Source: Elioraea thermophila (ex Habib et al. 2022) (GTDB lineage: Bacteria > Pseudomonadota > Alphaproteobacteria > Acetobacterales > Acetobacteraceae). Taken from it: a DNA stretch of 64,000 nt. A program made the translations under genes and the position numbers. This document shows positions 1-8,870 of this stretch, one piece after another (position 1 is the first letter of the stretch; each line of letters begins with the position of its first letter). The stretch is taken from assembly GCF_003336755.1 (NCBI RefSeq), contig NZ_QMDI01000006.1:124001-188000 (forward strand), given 5' to 3'. The notes below the pieces were generated by a model. That model ran no database searches, was not told the origin of the DNA, and worked only from the letters and a program-made list of their open reading frames with translations.

Positions 1-465
1 TCCTGGTTCCTCGACACCTTCCTCCGCCTGCCCGAAGACCTTGCCGAGGCACGCGCGAACGGCAAGCGCTTCGCCGTCGTGTTCGACCAGAGGGGCTGCC
101 CTTACTGCGTCGAGATGCACACCAAACACCTGGTCGACCCTGAGATCGCCGCTTACGTGCGCGAGCGTTTCGCGCTGATCCAGCTCGACCTGCACGGGTC
201 GCGCGAGGTGCAGGACTTCGACGGCGCCACCATGGAGGAGAAGGCGCTTGCCCGCCGTTGGCGCGTGCGCTTCACGCCGACCATCGTCTTCTTCCCGGAC
301 AGCGAGGCGGTGCCGCAGGCCCCCGGCCACGAGATCGAGGTCGCCCGCATGCACGGGCTTCTCAAGCCCGACCAGTTCCTCGGCATGTTCCGCTACGTCG
401 CCGACAAAGCCTACGCCGACGGCACGCCCTTCACCGCCTGGTGGTCGCGCCACGCCCGCGGCTGA
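1..465 (+). CDS. SoxW-like thioredoxin-fold protein (5' partial)
   Basis: The reading frame is open from base 1, so the start lies to the left of the window; 154 codons are visible. The protein has a thioredoxin fold with the redox motif Cys-Pro-Tyr-Cys near codons 32-35 and the cis-Pro loop FTPTIVFF about 60 residues later. Such periplasmic thioredoxins (SoxW type) are reduced by a membrane CcdA/SoxV protein and keep the SoxYZ carrier or SoxAX system reduced. The gene converges on a ccdA/soxV-like gene that lies between it and soxBZY, which supports a sulfur-oxidation role. The real N terminus, including any signal peptide, is not visible. A general cytochrome c maturation thioredoxin is the alternative. 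Confidence 0.75.
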   Translation, partial: SWFLDTFLRLPEDLAEARANGKRFAVVFDQRGCPYCVEMHTKHLVDPEIAAYVRERFALIQLDLHGSREVQDFDGATMEEKALARRWRVRFTPTIVFFPDSEAVPQAPGHEIEVARMHGLLKPDQFLGMFRYVADKAYADGTPFTAWWSRHARG

Positions 466-507
466 GCGGGCGCCACCTGCCGGGGACGGACGGGAAGCCA
501 CGGGAAG

Positions 508-526
508 GGCGGCGATGTCGGCCGCC
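508..526. terminator. Possible bidirectional hairpin between convergent genes
   Basis: A 6-bp perfect stem GGCGGC/GCCGCC with a 7-base loop lies in the 69-base gap between the convergent thioredoxin and ccdA-like genes. There is no T tract, so it is only a weak candidate terminator. Confidence 0.25.
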
Positions 527-534
527 ATCGCGGC

Positions 535-1266
535 TCACCCGAGGCGGGAGAACATCGGGAAGGTCTCGAGCAGCCAGTTCCCGATCACGCTGAAGGTGCC
601 CGTCATGATCATCACGCCGGTGACGATGAGAAGCCCACCGACGGCGAGCTCGACCGCCCGGAAATAGCGGCGCATGCGCTGCACGAAACCGAGGAAGCGC
701 GAGGCGAACAGGGCGGCGAGCAGGAACGGCACGCCGATGCCGGCGGCATAGACCGCGAGCAACGACGCCCCGTAGCCGACCGACTGCGACGAGGCGGCGA
801 TGGTGAGGATTCCGGCCAGGATCGGTCCCACACAGGGTGTCCAGCCGAAGGCGAAGGCAAGCCCCACCACATAGGCGCCGAGTGGCCCGGTCGGCTTGCG
901 GTCAACCTCGATCCGCTTCTCGCGATAGAGGAAGCCCAAGCGAAAGAGGCCCGCGAAGTGAAGGCCGAAGGCGATCAACACCGCGCCGGCGACGAGCGCG
1001 AAGGTCTCCATGTGCTCGGCGAGAAGTTGCGAGATCGCGGTCGCCGAGGCGCCGAGGGCGATGAAGACGGTGGCGAAGCCGAGCACGAAGAAGAAGGCGG
1101 CCGTCACCACGCGGAGCCGGTCGGCCTCGACCACCGTGCCGGTGGCCCCCGCCTGCAGCGTGACGCCGCCGATGAAGCCCAAGTAGGGGATGATCAGCGG
1201 CAAGACGCAGGGCGAGAGGAAGGAGAGGATCCCCGCGACCAGAGCCGTGCCGTGGCCGACATCCAT
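535..1266 (-). CDS. CcdA/SoxV-type thiol-disulfide transporter
   Basis: A 243-residue membrane protein of the CcdA/DsbD-beta family. It has about six hydrophobic segments and the two hallmark redox cysteines, in SPCVLP (Cys20) and TPCVGP (Cys145). The family carries electrons from cytoplasmic thioredoxin across the membrane to periplasmic thioredoxin-fold proteins. In sox clusters this protein is called SoxV and acts with SoxW to keep the SoxYZ cysteine usable. Here it is downstream of soxY-soxZ-soxB on the same strand and faces the thioredoxin gene. A cytochrome c biogenesis role (ccdA) is possible, but the neighbours favour sulfur oxidation. Confidence 0.85.
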   Translation of the reverse strand: MDVGHGTALVAGILSFLSPCVLPLIIPYLGFIGGVTLQAGATGTVVEADRLRVVTAAFFFVLGFATVFIALGASATAISQLLAEHMETFALVAGAVLIAFGLHFAGLFRLGFLYREKRIEVDRKPTGPLGAYVVGLAFAFGWTPCVGPILAGILTIAASSQSVGYGASLLAVYAAGIGVPFLLAALFASRFLGFVQRMRRYFRAVELAVGGLLIVTGVMIMTGTFSVIGNWLLETFPMFSRLG

Positions 1267-1398
1267 GCTGGGCAGCCTAGCCGCCCTCGCGCGGGCAAAA
1301 CAGGGTCACCAAGCCATCCCGTTGGCGTCGGCGCATCGCTTTCGCCCCGCCCCCCAATCGCAGCGTTGCTCGCCTCGGGCGAGAGGCCGCCTCGGCGT

Positions 1399-3087
1399 TC
1401 AGCCGCGAACGAGGCGGATTGCGGTGTTCGGTTTCGGCGCCACCGTGCCGAGGCGGGCGATGTGCTTCTCCACCACCTCCCAGATCGGCGGGCCTTGCGT
1501 GCCCTCGTTCACCGAGGCCCAGCCCGCGAGCACGTAGCGCTTCGACGCCTCGAGCGGCTCGTTCTTGCGCAAGAGCACCATGTCGGTGATGCGCTGCCCG
1601 GCGGGCCGATCGACCCGGATGGTGAAGCCCAAGCCGCCCACCCGCACCATGTCGCCGCCCTGCTGGTAGTAGGGATCGGGGTTGAACAGGTTGTCGCAGA
1701 CGTCCTCGAGGATCTCCTTCACCTGGGCGCCGGTGAACTCGAGCCGCCAGGCATTCGGATAAGTCATCGCCGTCTGCTCGTAGATGTCCTCCATGGTGAT
1801 CGGGCTGCCGGGCAGCAGCGATGGCCCCCAACGGAAGCCGGGCGAGAGCGCGATCTCGGCATCACGCTCGGCGACCAGCGCGTCGCAGATCAAGTCGTCC
1901 CAGGTGCCGTTCGTGTTGCCGCGGCGATAGAGCGTGGTCTCCGTCCGGCCGACGACGCGCTTCAGCATCGCCTCGTGCGGCGCGCGCAACCGCGCGATGG
2001 CGGCCGCCATCTCGGCATCGGGGCGGATCGCGTTGGCGAAGACGGGGATCAGCGCGTGCCGGTACGCCACCACCTTGCCGCCGCGCACCTCGAGGTCGAG
2101 CCGGTTGAGGAACTTGCCGTGCGCCCCGGCAGCGATCAGCAGCGTATCGCCCACCTTGATCGGCTCCGGCGTGCAGTCATGCGTGTGCCCGACCAGCACG
2201 ACGTCGATCCCCTTCACGCGCGAGGCGAGCTTGCGATCGACCGCGAAGCCGTTGTGGGAGAGGAGCACCACCACCTCGGCGCCTTCCGCGCGCGCCTCCT
2301 CGACGCGCTTGGCGAGCTTCTCCTCCTGGATGCCGAAGCTCCAGTCGGGGATCATCCAGCGCGGGTTGGCGATCGGCGTGTAGGGGAAGGCCTGGCCGAT
2401 CACCGCCACCTTCACCCCGCCGCGCTCGAACATCTTGGCCGGGGTGAAGACCTCCTCGTTCCATTCCGTATCCTGAACGTTATGGGCGAGGAACGCGCAG
2501 CCCGAGGCCTCCGTCTGCTCGACGAGTTCCTTCACCCGCTTCGCGCCGTAGGTGAATTCCCAATGCGAGGTCATCGCCTCGGGCTTGAGCAGGCCCATCA
2601 GCTCGACCATCGCACCGCCGTTGGTCGCCAAGGCGACGTAGCCGCCGTGCCAGGTGTCCCCGCCATCCAACAGCAGGGTGCGATCGGGTCGCTCCGCCCG
2701 GATGGCCTTGACGAGCGTGGCGATGCGATCGAGCCCGCCCATCGGCCCGAAGGTGCGGGCGAGGGTCTCGAAGTCCTCGTGGCTGACCGCGTGCGCCATC
2801 GCGGTGCCGGCGGGCACGCGGAAGTGCTCGCGCAGCGCGGCACCGGTGAGGAAGGGCGGGCGGCCACGCCCCTCGCCCACCCCCTCGTTCACCGAGGCCT
2901 CACGGAAATACATCGGCAGCATCTGCCCGTGCAGGTCGGTGACGTGGATCAGCGTGACCTGGCCGAGCGGCTGGAAGCGCAGCAGGTCGGCCTCGGTGAG
3001 CGTGCCCTGCGCGGCGGCGCGCATGGCGGAGGGGCCGAGCGCGGCCAGAGCGCCCGCTCCGGCCAACAGGTCGCGACGCGTGATCAT
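1399..3087 (-). CDS. soxB: SoxB thiosulfohydrolase
   Basis: 562 residues. The N terminus (ITRRDLLAGAGALAALG) is a twin-arginine signal, so the protein is exported folded to the periplasm. It belongs to the metallophosphoesterase/5'-nucleotidase superfamily: the first metal motif DLHG is at residues 51-54, followed by GGDTWHGG, HWEFTYG, SHNGF and VGHTHD, then the C-terminal 5'-nucleotidase-like domain. SoxB hydrolyses the sulfone group from the SoxY-bound cysteine S-thiosulfonate and releases sulfate, using two Mn ions. The length and the soxY-soxZ-soxB order match the family. No soxA, soxX, soxC or soxD is inside the window; they may lie to the left. Confidence 0.96.
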   Translation of the reverse strand: MITRRDLLAGAGALAALGPSAMRAAAQGTLTEADLLRFQPLGQVTLIHVTDLHGQMLPMYFREASVNEGVGEGRGRPPFLTGAALREHFRVPAGTAMAHAVSHEDFETLARTFGPMGGLDRIATLVKAIRAERPDRTLLLDGGDTWHGGYVALATNGGAMVELMGLLKPEAMTSHWEFTYGAKRVKELVEQTEASGCAFLAHNVQDTEWNEEVFTPAKMFERGGVKVAVIGQAFPYTPIANPRWMIPDWSFGIQEEKLAKRVEEARAEGAEVVVLLSHNGFAVDRKLASRVKGIDVVLVGHTHDCTPEPIKVGDTLLIAAGAHGKFLNRLDLEVRGGKVVAYRHALIPVFANAIRPDAEMAAAIARLRAPHEAMLKRVVGRTETTLYRRGNTNGTWDDLICDALVAERDAEIALSPGFRWGPSLLPGSPITMEDIYEQTAMTYPNAWRLEFTGAQVKEILEDVCDNLFNPDPYYQQGGDMVRVGGLGFTIRVDRPAGQRITDMVLLRKNEPLEASKRYVLAGWASVNEGTQGPPIWEVVEKHIARLGTVAPKPNTAIRLVRG

Positions 3088-3209
3088 GCCGAAAGTCCTA
3101 CGCGACGAGGCAGATGGGGCTCGCCGCGGCGCTGCCGCAGCGAGGTGTGGCGCGCGTCAGCGGCCGCCCGCGACAGCGCGCGGGCGGCCACCGCCGCGAC
3201 CCTCGAAGG

Positions 3210-3542
3210 TCAGCCGACCCTGAGTTCGGACCGGGACGTGGCGCGGGTGCCCGCGTCGTTGATCCAGGTGAACTCGAAGGTGCCCGTCTTCTCCGCCTTG
3301 AAGGCGAAGGCGATGTACGGGTTGGCCGAGATCGCCGGGTGAAGGTCCATGCGGAACACCTCCTGCCCGTCGAAGGTGGCGATGAAGGTCTTGATGATGT
3401 CCCGCGGCACCAGGTTGCCCGAGGAATCGCGGCGGGTGCCGGTTTCCATCGGGTGCGAGATCAGGGTGCGGATCTCGACGATGTCCCCCGCCTTCACGCC
3501 GGAGGGAAGGCGAACGCGCGGCTGTCCGATCGGTGCTGCCAT
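3210..3542 (-). CDS. soxZ: SoxZ sulfur carrier subunit
   Basis: 110 residues, all-beta, with no signal peptide, as is usual for SoxZ, which is exported together with Tat-targeted SoxY. The central segment PMETGTRRDSSG followed by the PRDIIKTF block is typical. SoxZ forms the SoxYZ heterodimer that presents the SoxY cysteine arm to SoxAX, SoxB and SoxCD. It lies 31 bases downstream of soxY and 122 bases upstream of soxB on the same strand, consistent with one operon. Confidence 0.95.
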   Translation of the reverse strand: MAAPIGQPRVRLPSGVKAGDIVEIRTLISHPMETGTRRDSSGNLVPRDIIKTFIATFDGQEVFRMDLHPAISANPYIAFAFKAEKTGTFEFTWINDAGTRATSRSELRVG

Positions 3543-3573
3543 GGTCGTGTCCTCGTCCTCTTCGTTGGTCCGC

Positions 3574-4038
3574 TCAGCCGCCGCAGCCGCCGATGGTGAC
3601 CTTCACCTCCTGGCGACCGATGAACAGCGACCCGTCGCTCATCTCGGCGATGGCGACCACGTCCTGCGTCTGGCCGAGGCGAATCCGCGTGGAGACCTCG
3701 GCGCGGCCCATCGCCGGCGTGAGGTGGAAGGAGGCGACATCCGGGGTCGGGTTGCGGTCGGCGAACACGTGCACCGTCTTGACGTGATCACCCGCCGTCA
3801 TCGGGCTCTCCACCACCACGGTGAGCGGGATGGTGTTGCCGTTCTCGGCAATCGGCGGCAGGCGCAGGGTGACGCGCCCCTCGTTCAGCTTCTTGTCGCC
3901 GATCAGCTTCTTGATCGCCGCTTCCGTCGCCGGCTGCAGCGACGCAGACGCGGGCTTCGGCGCCAACGTGATGGCAACGACCGCACCGGCCGTGCCGAAC
4001 AGAGCCGTGCGCCGGCTCAAGGCCACTGTCCTATTCAT
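3574..4038 (-). CDS. soxY: SoxY sulfur carrier subunit
   Basis: 154 residues from the ATG at 4038, which is preceded by a GGAGAGGA-type ribosome site. An upstream in-frame start at 4062 would add eight unlikely residues. The N terminus has SRRTALFG and a hydrophobic stretch, a twin-arginine signal. The protein ends in the defining swinging-arm motif GGCGG, whose cysteine carries the sulfur substrate as a thioether-linked thiosulfonate. It is the first visible gene of the soxYZB operon. Confidence 0.95.
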   Translation of the reverse strand: MNRTVALSRRTALFGTAGAVVAITLAPKPASASLQPATEAAIKKLIGDKKLNEGRVTLRLPPIAENGNTIPLTVVVESPMTAGDHVKTVHVFADRNPTPDVASFHLTPAMGRAEVSTRIRLGQTQDVVAIAEMSDGSLFIGRQEVKVTIGGCGG

Positions 4039-4180
4039 CGAGGCGTCCTCTCCTCTCCCCATCCCTCACGGGCAATCGACAACCCACACGGAGAGTCGGC
4101 AACCGGAATGATCCATCGGCAGAAGGGACGCTCCCTTTCGCCCGATCGGCCCGGTCCGTTCCTCCCGGCTCGTTATCTTC

Positions 4181-4200
4181 GGAACATTGAACATGGTTCC
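4181..4200. promoter_or_regulatory. Inverted repeat upstream of soxY
   Basis: GGAAC and GTTCC arms separated by 10 bases lie about 140 bases upstream of the soxY start, in a locally A/T-richer patch. It could be part of a sox promoter or operator, or the end of the upstream methyltransferase transcript. No regulator gene is adjacent, so assignment is weak. Confidence 0.25.
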
Positions 4201-4233
4201 CGCCCCGCTGGCAAGCATTTCTTCACGGAACCG

Positions 4234-5169
4234 TCAGGAAAAGCCCCAGGCGAAGGTGAGTTCATGCTTGTTGTGGCTCAGGTGCCTGAGCCAAGTGCCT
4301 GGAATTGCGGCGAAAGCCTCCGCCGTGTCGTGGTCGGTGACGCCCTGGAACTTCACCGTGCAGACGATGCGCCGCGCCGCCCCGGCCGCGATCCAAGCGC
4401 GAACCAGGCGCAGGAGACGCTGCGGATAGGCGATCACATCGCTGCACAGCCAATCCACAACGCCCTCCCTCTCGCGCCAGCGCGCGGGGTCGAGGGCGAA
4501 GGCACTCACTCGGCGCGCAGTCACGTTCGGCAGCAGGGCGACGCGCGGATCGAGCGGCGCCTTGTCGATCGCGATCACCCGCGCGCCCAAGGAGGCGAGC
4601 GCCCAACTCCAACCGCCCGGTGAGGCGCCGAGATCAAGACAGGTCTCGCCCGGCTGCGGCCAGCAGCGGAGCAAGGCCAACGCCTCCCAGAGCTTCAGGT
4701 AGGCGCGCGAGGGCGGGCCCTCGCGGTCTTCGACGAAGCGCGCCTCGCCGTTCGGAAAGGGCGAGGAACAATCGGGCGCGGCGAGCATCAGCTCCGGCGC
4801 GAGCAGCGTGAAGGAGCCGAGCGGGGCTTGCGGTGCCGCGGCCGGAAAAGCGAGCGGCCTCGCCGCAACATGCGGCAGCCTCCCGGCGATCAGCATCGCC
4901 CGGCGGTGATGGAGCGGCGCATAGGGCCACCAGTTGCGCTGCACCGCGCGCAGCTTCGCCGCCGCATCGGCGATCGAGCTGATCGGAACCGGGCGAGGGT
5001 CGCGCCAGATGTTGAGGGCCCAGGCGCTCGCCACCGGCGCGTGCTCGCTGAGCGCGAGCCGACCGTGCCAACACGCCACCGACACCCCGCGGCGCGCCAG
5101 TTCGTCGGCGAGCTGGGCCTCGAAGCCCTCAGCGGCGAGATAGGCGGACCGAAACGCCCCGGCGTTCAC
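4234..5169 (-). CDS. RlmM-like rRNA 2'-O-ribose methyltransferase (FtsJ fold)
   Basis: 311 residues from the GTG at 5169, which overlaps the stop of the upstream DUF423 gene by four bases (GTGA), implying coupled translation. The C-terminal half is an FtsJ/RrmJ-type SAM-dependent methyltransferase: motif I LDLGASPGGW, then SDVIAYPQR, KFQGVTDHD and HELTFAW, which supply the expected K-D-K-E style catalytic residues. The N-terminal part resembles the THUMP-like region of RlmM, which methylates C2498 of 23S rRNA. The exact rRNA target cannot be shown from the sequence. Confidence 0.75.
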   Translation of the reverse strand: MNAGAFRSAYLAAEGFEAQLADELARRGVSVACWHGRLALSEHAPVASAWALNIWRDPRPVPISSIADAAAKLRAVQRNWWPYAPLHHRRAMLIAGRLPHVAARPLAFPAAAPQAPLGSFTLLAPELMLAAPDCSSPFPNGEARFVEDREGPPSRAYLKLWEALALLRCWPQPGETCLDLGASPGGWSWALASLGARVIAIDKAPLDPRVALLPNVTARRVSAFALDPARWREREGVVDWLCSDVIAYPQRLLRLVRAWIAAGAARRIVCTVKFQGVTDHDTAEAFAAIPGTWLRHLSHNKHELTFAWGFS

Positions 5170-5537
5170 CTGGGAGCAACGAAAGCGGTGTAAGCGAGGA
5201 CGAGCCAGCCGCCGATCAGCGCGCCCCCGCCGATCGGCGCCAGGGGGCCGAGGGACAGGCCGAGGAGCGCGCGCGTGAGCACGGAGCCGCAGAACAGCAC
5301 GAGGCCCGCGATGAACAGCGCGATCGCCCACGCGAGCGGGCGGCGGGGCAGCCGCTCGGCCAGGGCGGCGACGGCGAGGAGGGCGAGCGCATGCCAGCCC
5401 AGCATGGTCAACGCACTGTCCACCATGGCGAGCGAGGTGGGGTCGAGTCGAGCGGGCAAGGCGTGGGCGCGCAGCGTGGCGAGCACGACGGCCGCCGCCC
5501 CCGTCATCGCCCCGATACCGACAGTGATGCGAACCAT
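5166..5537 (-). CDS. DUF423 family small membrane protein
   Basis: 123 residues with four predicted hydrophobic helices. It has the family's alternating pattern: a small Gly/Ala-rich first helix with an AHAL motif, then a second helix around LGWHALALL, and a final GGGALIGGWLVLA helix. DUF423 (YgdD-like) proteins sit in the inner membrane and their function is not established. It overlaps the downstream RlmM-like gene by four bases; this pairing of ygdD-type and rlmM genes is also known in other proteobacteria, where its meaning is unclear. Confidence 0.8.
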   Translation of the reverse strand: MVRITVGIGAMTGAAAVVLATLRAHALPARLDPTSLAMVDSALTMLGWHALALLAVAALAERLPRRPLAWAIALFIAGLVLFCGSVLTRALLGLSLGPLAPIGGGALIGGWLVLAYTAFVAPR

Positions 5538-5612
5538 GGCGACGACCCTCGCGGGCGCAGCACCGTCGCGCAAGGCCCTCTCAGGAGACGGGCCATCCGC
5601 CCGGTCGCGGCG

Positions 5613-6128
5613 ATGATCCTGCTCCGGCCCGCGCCCGCACCGCCATCGCCCGCCGCGGCGTGGCCGCTCGCCTTCGCCGGGGCGCTGATCCGCGACCCGA
5701 CCGGGCGTTATCTGGTGCAGATCCGCGACCACAGCCCCGGCATCCTCAGCCCCGGCGCCTACGGCCTGTTCGGCGGTGGCATCGAGGACGGCGAAAGTGC
5801 GGACGAGGCCGTCCGGCGCGAACTCGCGGAGGAGATCGGCTGGATCCCGGAGGATCTCACCTTTTGGCGCACGCTGTGGATCCCGGCCCGCTATCCTGGC
5901 TCGCCGGTGTGCTCCGCCCGCGTCGAGGCGTACCAGGGCACGATCACGCCGGAGCGCGCCGCCCGGCTGCGGCAAACGGAAGGGGCCGGGCGGGCGCTGA
6001 TGCCGCCGCGCACGCTGCTCCTGGAGGCGAACGTGTCCACCGTGGCGCGGCTGGCGATCGGTCTGCACGCGCAGGACGCGATCGCCGCCGGCGGAGCGGA
6101 ACCCCCACCGGAACACTGGGAGCGGTGA
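5613..6128 (+). CDS. Nudix hydrolase
   Basis: 171 residues. A complete Nudix box is visible from about residue 53 (GGGIEDGESADEAVRRELAEE, continuing IGW), matching G-x5-E-x7-REUXEEXGU, so the Mg-binding glutamates are intact. The family cleaves nucleoside diphosphates linked to another moiety. The substrate cannot be told from sequence. It is transcribed divergently from the DUF423 gene with a 75-base gap and converges on the zinc-ribbon protein gene. Confidence 0.85.
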   Translation: MILLRPAPAPPSPAAAWPLAFAGALIRDPTGRYLVQIRDHSPGILSPGAYGLFGGGIEDGESADEAVRRELAEEIGWIPEDLTFWRTLWIPARYPGSPVCSARVEAYQGTITPERAARLRQTEGAGRALMPPRTLLLEANVSTVARLAIGLHAQDAIAAGGAEPPPEHWER

Positions 6129-6144
6129 CGCGGGGGGCGGCCGC

Positions 6145-6900
6145 TCAGCGGCGGCGGAACAACCTGAGCAAGGCCGCGAACAGGCCGCCACGCGGGCGCG
6201 GCTCGGCGCGAAAGAGGGAGGGACCGCGGCTCGCCGCATGCGGCCGCGCCGCGGGTGGCGGGATCGCTGAGGCGACGGAGTACGCGCGCACGTCGCCGGC
6301 CGCGATCAGCCGCCGTTCGAAGGCGACCACGCGATCCACCGGCTCGGGCAGCGCGCCCCGCTCCAGCGCGTTCGCCTGTGCCGCCGCCCCACCGAAGTCG
6401 CCCGCCCGGCGCAGGATGTCGACGATGCGCACCTGCTGTTCGAGATCGGGCGGCGGCCCCTGACGGAACAGGGCGACGGCGGTGAGGCGCCACTCGCGGG
6501 CGAGGTCCGGCCGGCGGACGTCGTCCGCCACCCAGGCCGCCTGCAGGGTGGCTTCGGCGGCGGCGTGCAGTTCGCCCGTCTCCTCGAGGATCATCGCCCG
6601 GCAGAGGAACCGGCGCGCCAGGGCGGGGTAGTTCGTCTCGGCCAGCAGCGCGCGGTACGGCCCCGACCACACCACCGCCTTCTCCGCCTCGCTCGCCCGA
6701 TCGAGCCGAGGCGCGACGTAGCCGCAGCCAGGGCAGGCCTGCAGCCAATAGGCCATGGTGCTGCGCACGGCATCGCGCGGCCGCAGATCGAGGTCGGGCG
6801 GCCCGGCTGGCCCTCCCCCCTTCACCTGGCGCTGCCGGCTCTCACGCCCGCAGACCGCGCACGCGACGGACGTCTCCACCACGCTCGGCATCGCCCGCAA
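6145..6900 (-). CDS. Zinc-ribbon protein with helical repeat region (DUF2225-like)
   Basis: 251 residues. Two CxxC pairs, Cys14/Cys17 and Cys56/Cys59 (CPGCGY), form a probable zinc ribbon; the rest is Ala/Leu-rich helical sequence resembling tetratricopeptide-type repeats, ending in a basic tail. This looks like the DUF2225 group, which has no defined biochemical role. The start could also be the Met at codon 4. No operon partner is evident: it is 40 bases downstream of the M48 protease gene on the same strand. Confidence 0.55.
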   Translation of the reverse strand: MRAMPSVVETSVACAVCGRESRQRQVKGGGPAGPPDLDLRPRDAVRSTMAYWLQACPGCGYVAPRLDRASEAEKAVVWSGPYRALLAETNYPALARRFLCRAMILEETGELHAAAEATLQAAWVADDVRRPDLAREWRLTAVALFRQGPPPDLEQQVRIVDILRRAGDFGGAAAQANALERGALPEPVDRVVAFERRLIAAGDVRAYSVASAIPPPAARPHAASRGPSLFRAEPRPRGGLFAALLRLFRRR

Positions 6901-6940
6901 GCGTAGCGAACGAACGGGCTGCGGTGAAGCGGAGGCACAC

Positions 6941-8371
6941 TCACGCCGCGATCAGCTTCACCCACATCCCGGGTCGCAAGGTCTCGTCGGCGCCGAGCCC
7001 GTTCAGCACGCGAAACCGCTGCTCGGGCTGCGGCAACGGCAGCGTGCGCGCCAGCGAAGCCACCGTCTCGCCCGCCCGCACCTGGTGGGCGCGCAGCCTG
7101 AGCGGGCGGATGGCCGCCGCCTCCTCGCGGCTGATGCGGCGGAAGGAGGCGAGCATGGCGTTGAACCCCGCCTGGAAGGCCTCCAGCCGGTCGGCGCGCG
7201 TGGCGAGCTGAAAGCGCCAGTAGCGCCCCGGCGCGAATTTGGCGGCGACCAGCAGGAGATCGATCGTGCCCTCGCGCGTGGAGAGCCGCCCCCGTGCTGC
7301 CGCCGCCGGCCAGCCGCCGACCTCGAGCGAGGAGACACCGCCAAGCCGGACGTTCTGCGCCCAAACGCGCGTCAGGTACTGGTCGGGGGTGAGGTCGCCG
7401 CGGATCCGCGCGGCGTCGAACACGATCTGCGCCCCCTCGCGGTGGGTGGCGGAGACGGCGTTCTTGCCGTTCACCACCCGATAGCCCTCCGGGAAGTCGA
7501 GACGGATGCCGAGGCCCGGATGGAGGAAGGTCCGCCCGCGCACCACGCCCTCATTGACGTCGTCGCCCCACACCAGGCCGTCGAGCCGGCGGATGTGCTC
7601 ATCGCGCGCCGTCCGCCCGCGCGCATCCCCGCCGGCCTGGGCGATCGCCGCCCGCACCCGGTCCGTCGTGCGCGGATGCGTGGAGAGCCAGGAGAACTGA
7701 TCCTCCCCCGGCCGCCGCCCGGTGGCCGCAGCATCGAGCCGATCCCAGGCGTTCATGCGATCGAGGAACGAGGCCATGGCCTCCGTGGTGTAGCCGCCCG
7801 CCCGCAACAGCCGCACGCCGTAGGTGTCGGCCTCGAATTCCTGTTCCCGGGAGTAGGAGGCGAGCCAGAACTGTCCGGCGAGGCCGGCGATCTGGCCGGC
7901 TCCGCGCACGCCGAGAAAGATCTGGCCGAGGATCTCCGCCGCCACCCCGCCGATCTGCGCCCCCACCTGACGGTCGTAGCGCTGGGCGGCGTGGCGGTGG
8001 ATGACGTGGCCGATCTCGTGCCCGATCACCGCGGCGAGTTCCGCCTCGTCGGCACAGAGGCTCAAGAGGGCGCGGGTGACGTAGATGTAGCCGCCCGGCA
8101 CGGCGAAGGCGTTGATCACCGTGGTGTTGAGGAGGGTGAAGGTCCAGCTGTCGTTCGGCCGATCCGACAGTGCGGCGAGCCGTTGCCCGAGGTCGCGCAC
8201 GTAGGCCGCATGCGGGCCCTCCATCGCGCCGCCGAACTGGGCGAGGATCTTCGGGTGTTCCTGCGCGCCGAGACGCGCCTCCGCCTCGCGCGAAAGGAAG
8301 ATCTGCGCCGCCGCCGGCCGGGTGAGCAGGAGGGCGGGGGCGGCGAGCAGGACCGGGCGTCGCTTCAACAT
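6941..8371 (-). CDS. M48 family zinc metalloprotease with C-terminal LysM-like domain
   Basis: 476 residues. The first 22 residues form a Sec signal peptide ending in AAAQ, placing it in the periplasm. The gluzincin motif HEIGH is at residues 118-122 and the third zinc ligand lies in the EFEAD segment near residue 180, as in BepA/YfgC proteases. The C terminus (VRAGETVASLAR to the end) looks like a LysM-type module. BepA-like proteases degrade stalled outer-membrane assembly intermediates; a TPR tail is usual in BepA but a LysM-like tail replaces it here. Role in envelope quality control is inferred. Confidence 0.85.
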   Translation of the reverse strand: MLKRRPVLLAAPALLLTRPAAAQIFLSREAEARLGAQEHPKILAQFGGAMEGPHAAYVRDLGQRLAALSDRPNDSWTFTLLNTTVINAFAVPGGYIYVTRALLSLCADEAELAAVIGHEIGHVIHRHAAQRYDRQVGAQIGGVAAEILGQIFLGVRGAGQIAGLAGQFWLASYSREQEFEADTYGVRLLRAGGYTTEAMASFLDRMNAWDRLDAAATGRRPGEDQFSWLSTHPRTTDRVRAAIAQAGGDARGRTARDEHIRRLDGLVWGDDVNEGVVRGRTFLHPGLGIRLDFPEGYRVVNGKNAVSATHREGAQIVFDAARIRGDLTPDQYLTRVWAQNVRLGGVSSLEVGGWPAAAARGRLSTREGTIDLLLVAAKFAPGRYWRFQLATRADRLEAFQAGFNAMLASFRRISREEAAAIRPLRLRAHQVRAGETVASLARTLPLPQPEQRFRVLNGLGADETLRPGMWVKLIAA

Positions 8372-8428
8372 GCCCCCAATGTAGTGCGGGCTCGCCCCCG
8401 CTCGCCGCGGCGTGCCCCTGTCGCCGGC

Positions 8429-8800
8429 TCAGAACAGCGAGAACCAGCGCGCGGGTTCGGTGGCGGGGCGGGCCGGCGTGTCCGCCACCGCCGGCTGTGG
8501 GCCGAAGGGGCGGGGCTCCGTCCAGCAATCGACCCGCCCGAGCGAGCGGGTGCAGAACGGCGCCTCCGCCGGGGCTTCCACCGTCCGGCAGTACTCGCCG
8601 CGGCGTTCGAGGTGCAGGACCGAGCAGTCCTGCCCGGAGAGGAGGGAGTACACGGCATCCACCGGCCCCCGCTGCAGCACGACGAAGGAGCCGGCCGTGA
8701 CGCCGGCGGCGACCAGCGGCGCCGGCGCGCCCTGGATCTTCGTCCCGCAGGCGGCGAGCGGCAGGACCAGAACCAACCAGGAGAGGAGCAGGCGCGTCAT
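8429..8800 (-). CDS. Small lipoprotein of unknown function
   Basis: 123 residues. The N terminus is a lipoprotein signal with lipobox LAAC (Cys18). After the lipidated Cys the protein has four further cysteines (near residues 59, 71, 83 and 92) that could form disulfides in the periplasm. I do not recognise the family. It is just upstream of the M48 protease on the same strand (57-base gap), so the two may be cotranscribed. Confidence 0.65.
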   Translation of the reverse strand: MTRLLLSWLVLVLPLAACGTKIQGAPAPLVAAGVTAGSFVVLQRGPVDAVYSLLSGQDCSVLHLERRGEYCRTVEAPAEAPFCTRSLGRVDCWTEPRPFGPQPAVADTPARPATEPARWFSLF

Positions 8801-8870
8801 CGGTGCCAGAAAAGCACGCGGGGGTTTCCGGAGGGTTGACGATGGCGTTGCCGGGCGGAGGATCGGCGGC

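Noticed and set aside
958-3342. A 794-codon open frame antisense to soxB
   Set aside because: It is Arg/Ala/Gly/His-rich with no motifs and lies wholly opposite a well-supported soxB; typical of antisense frames in GC-rich DNA.
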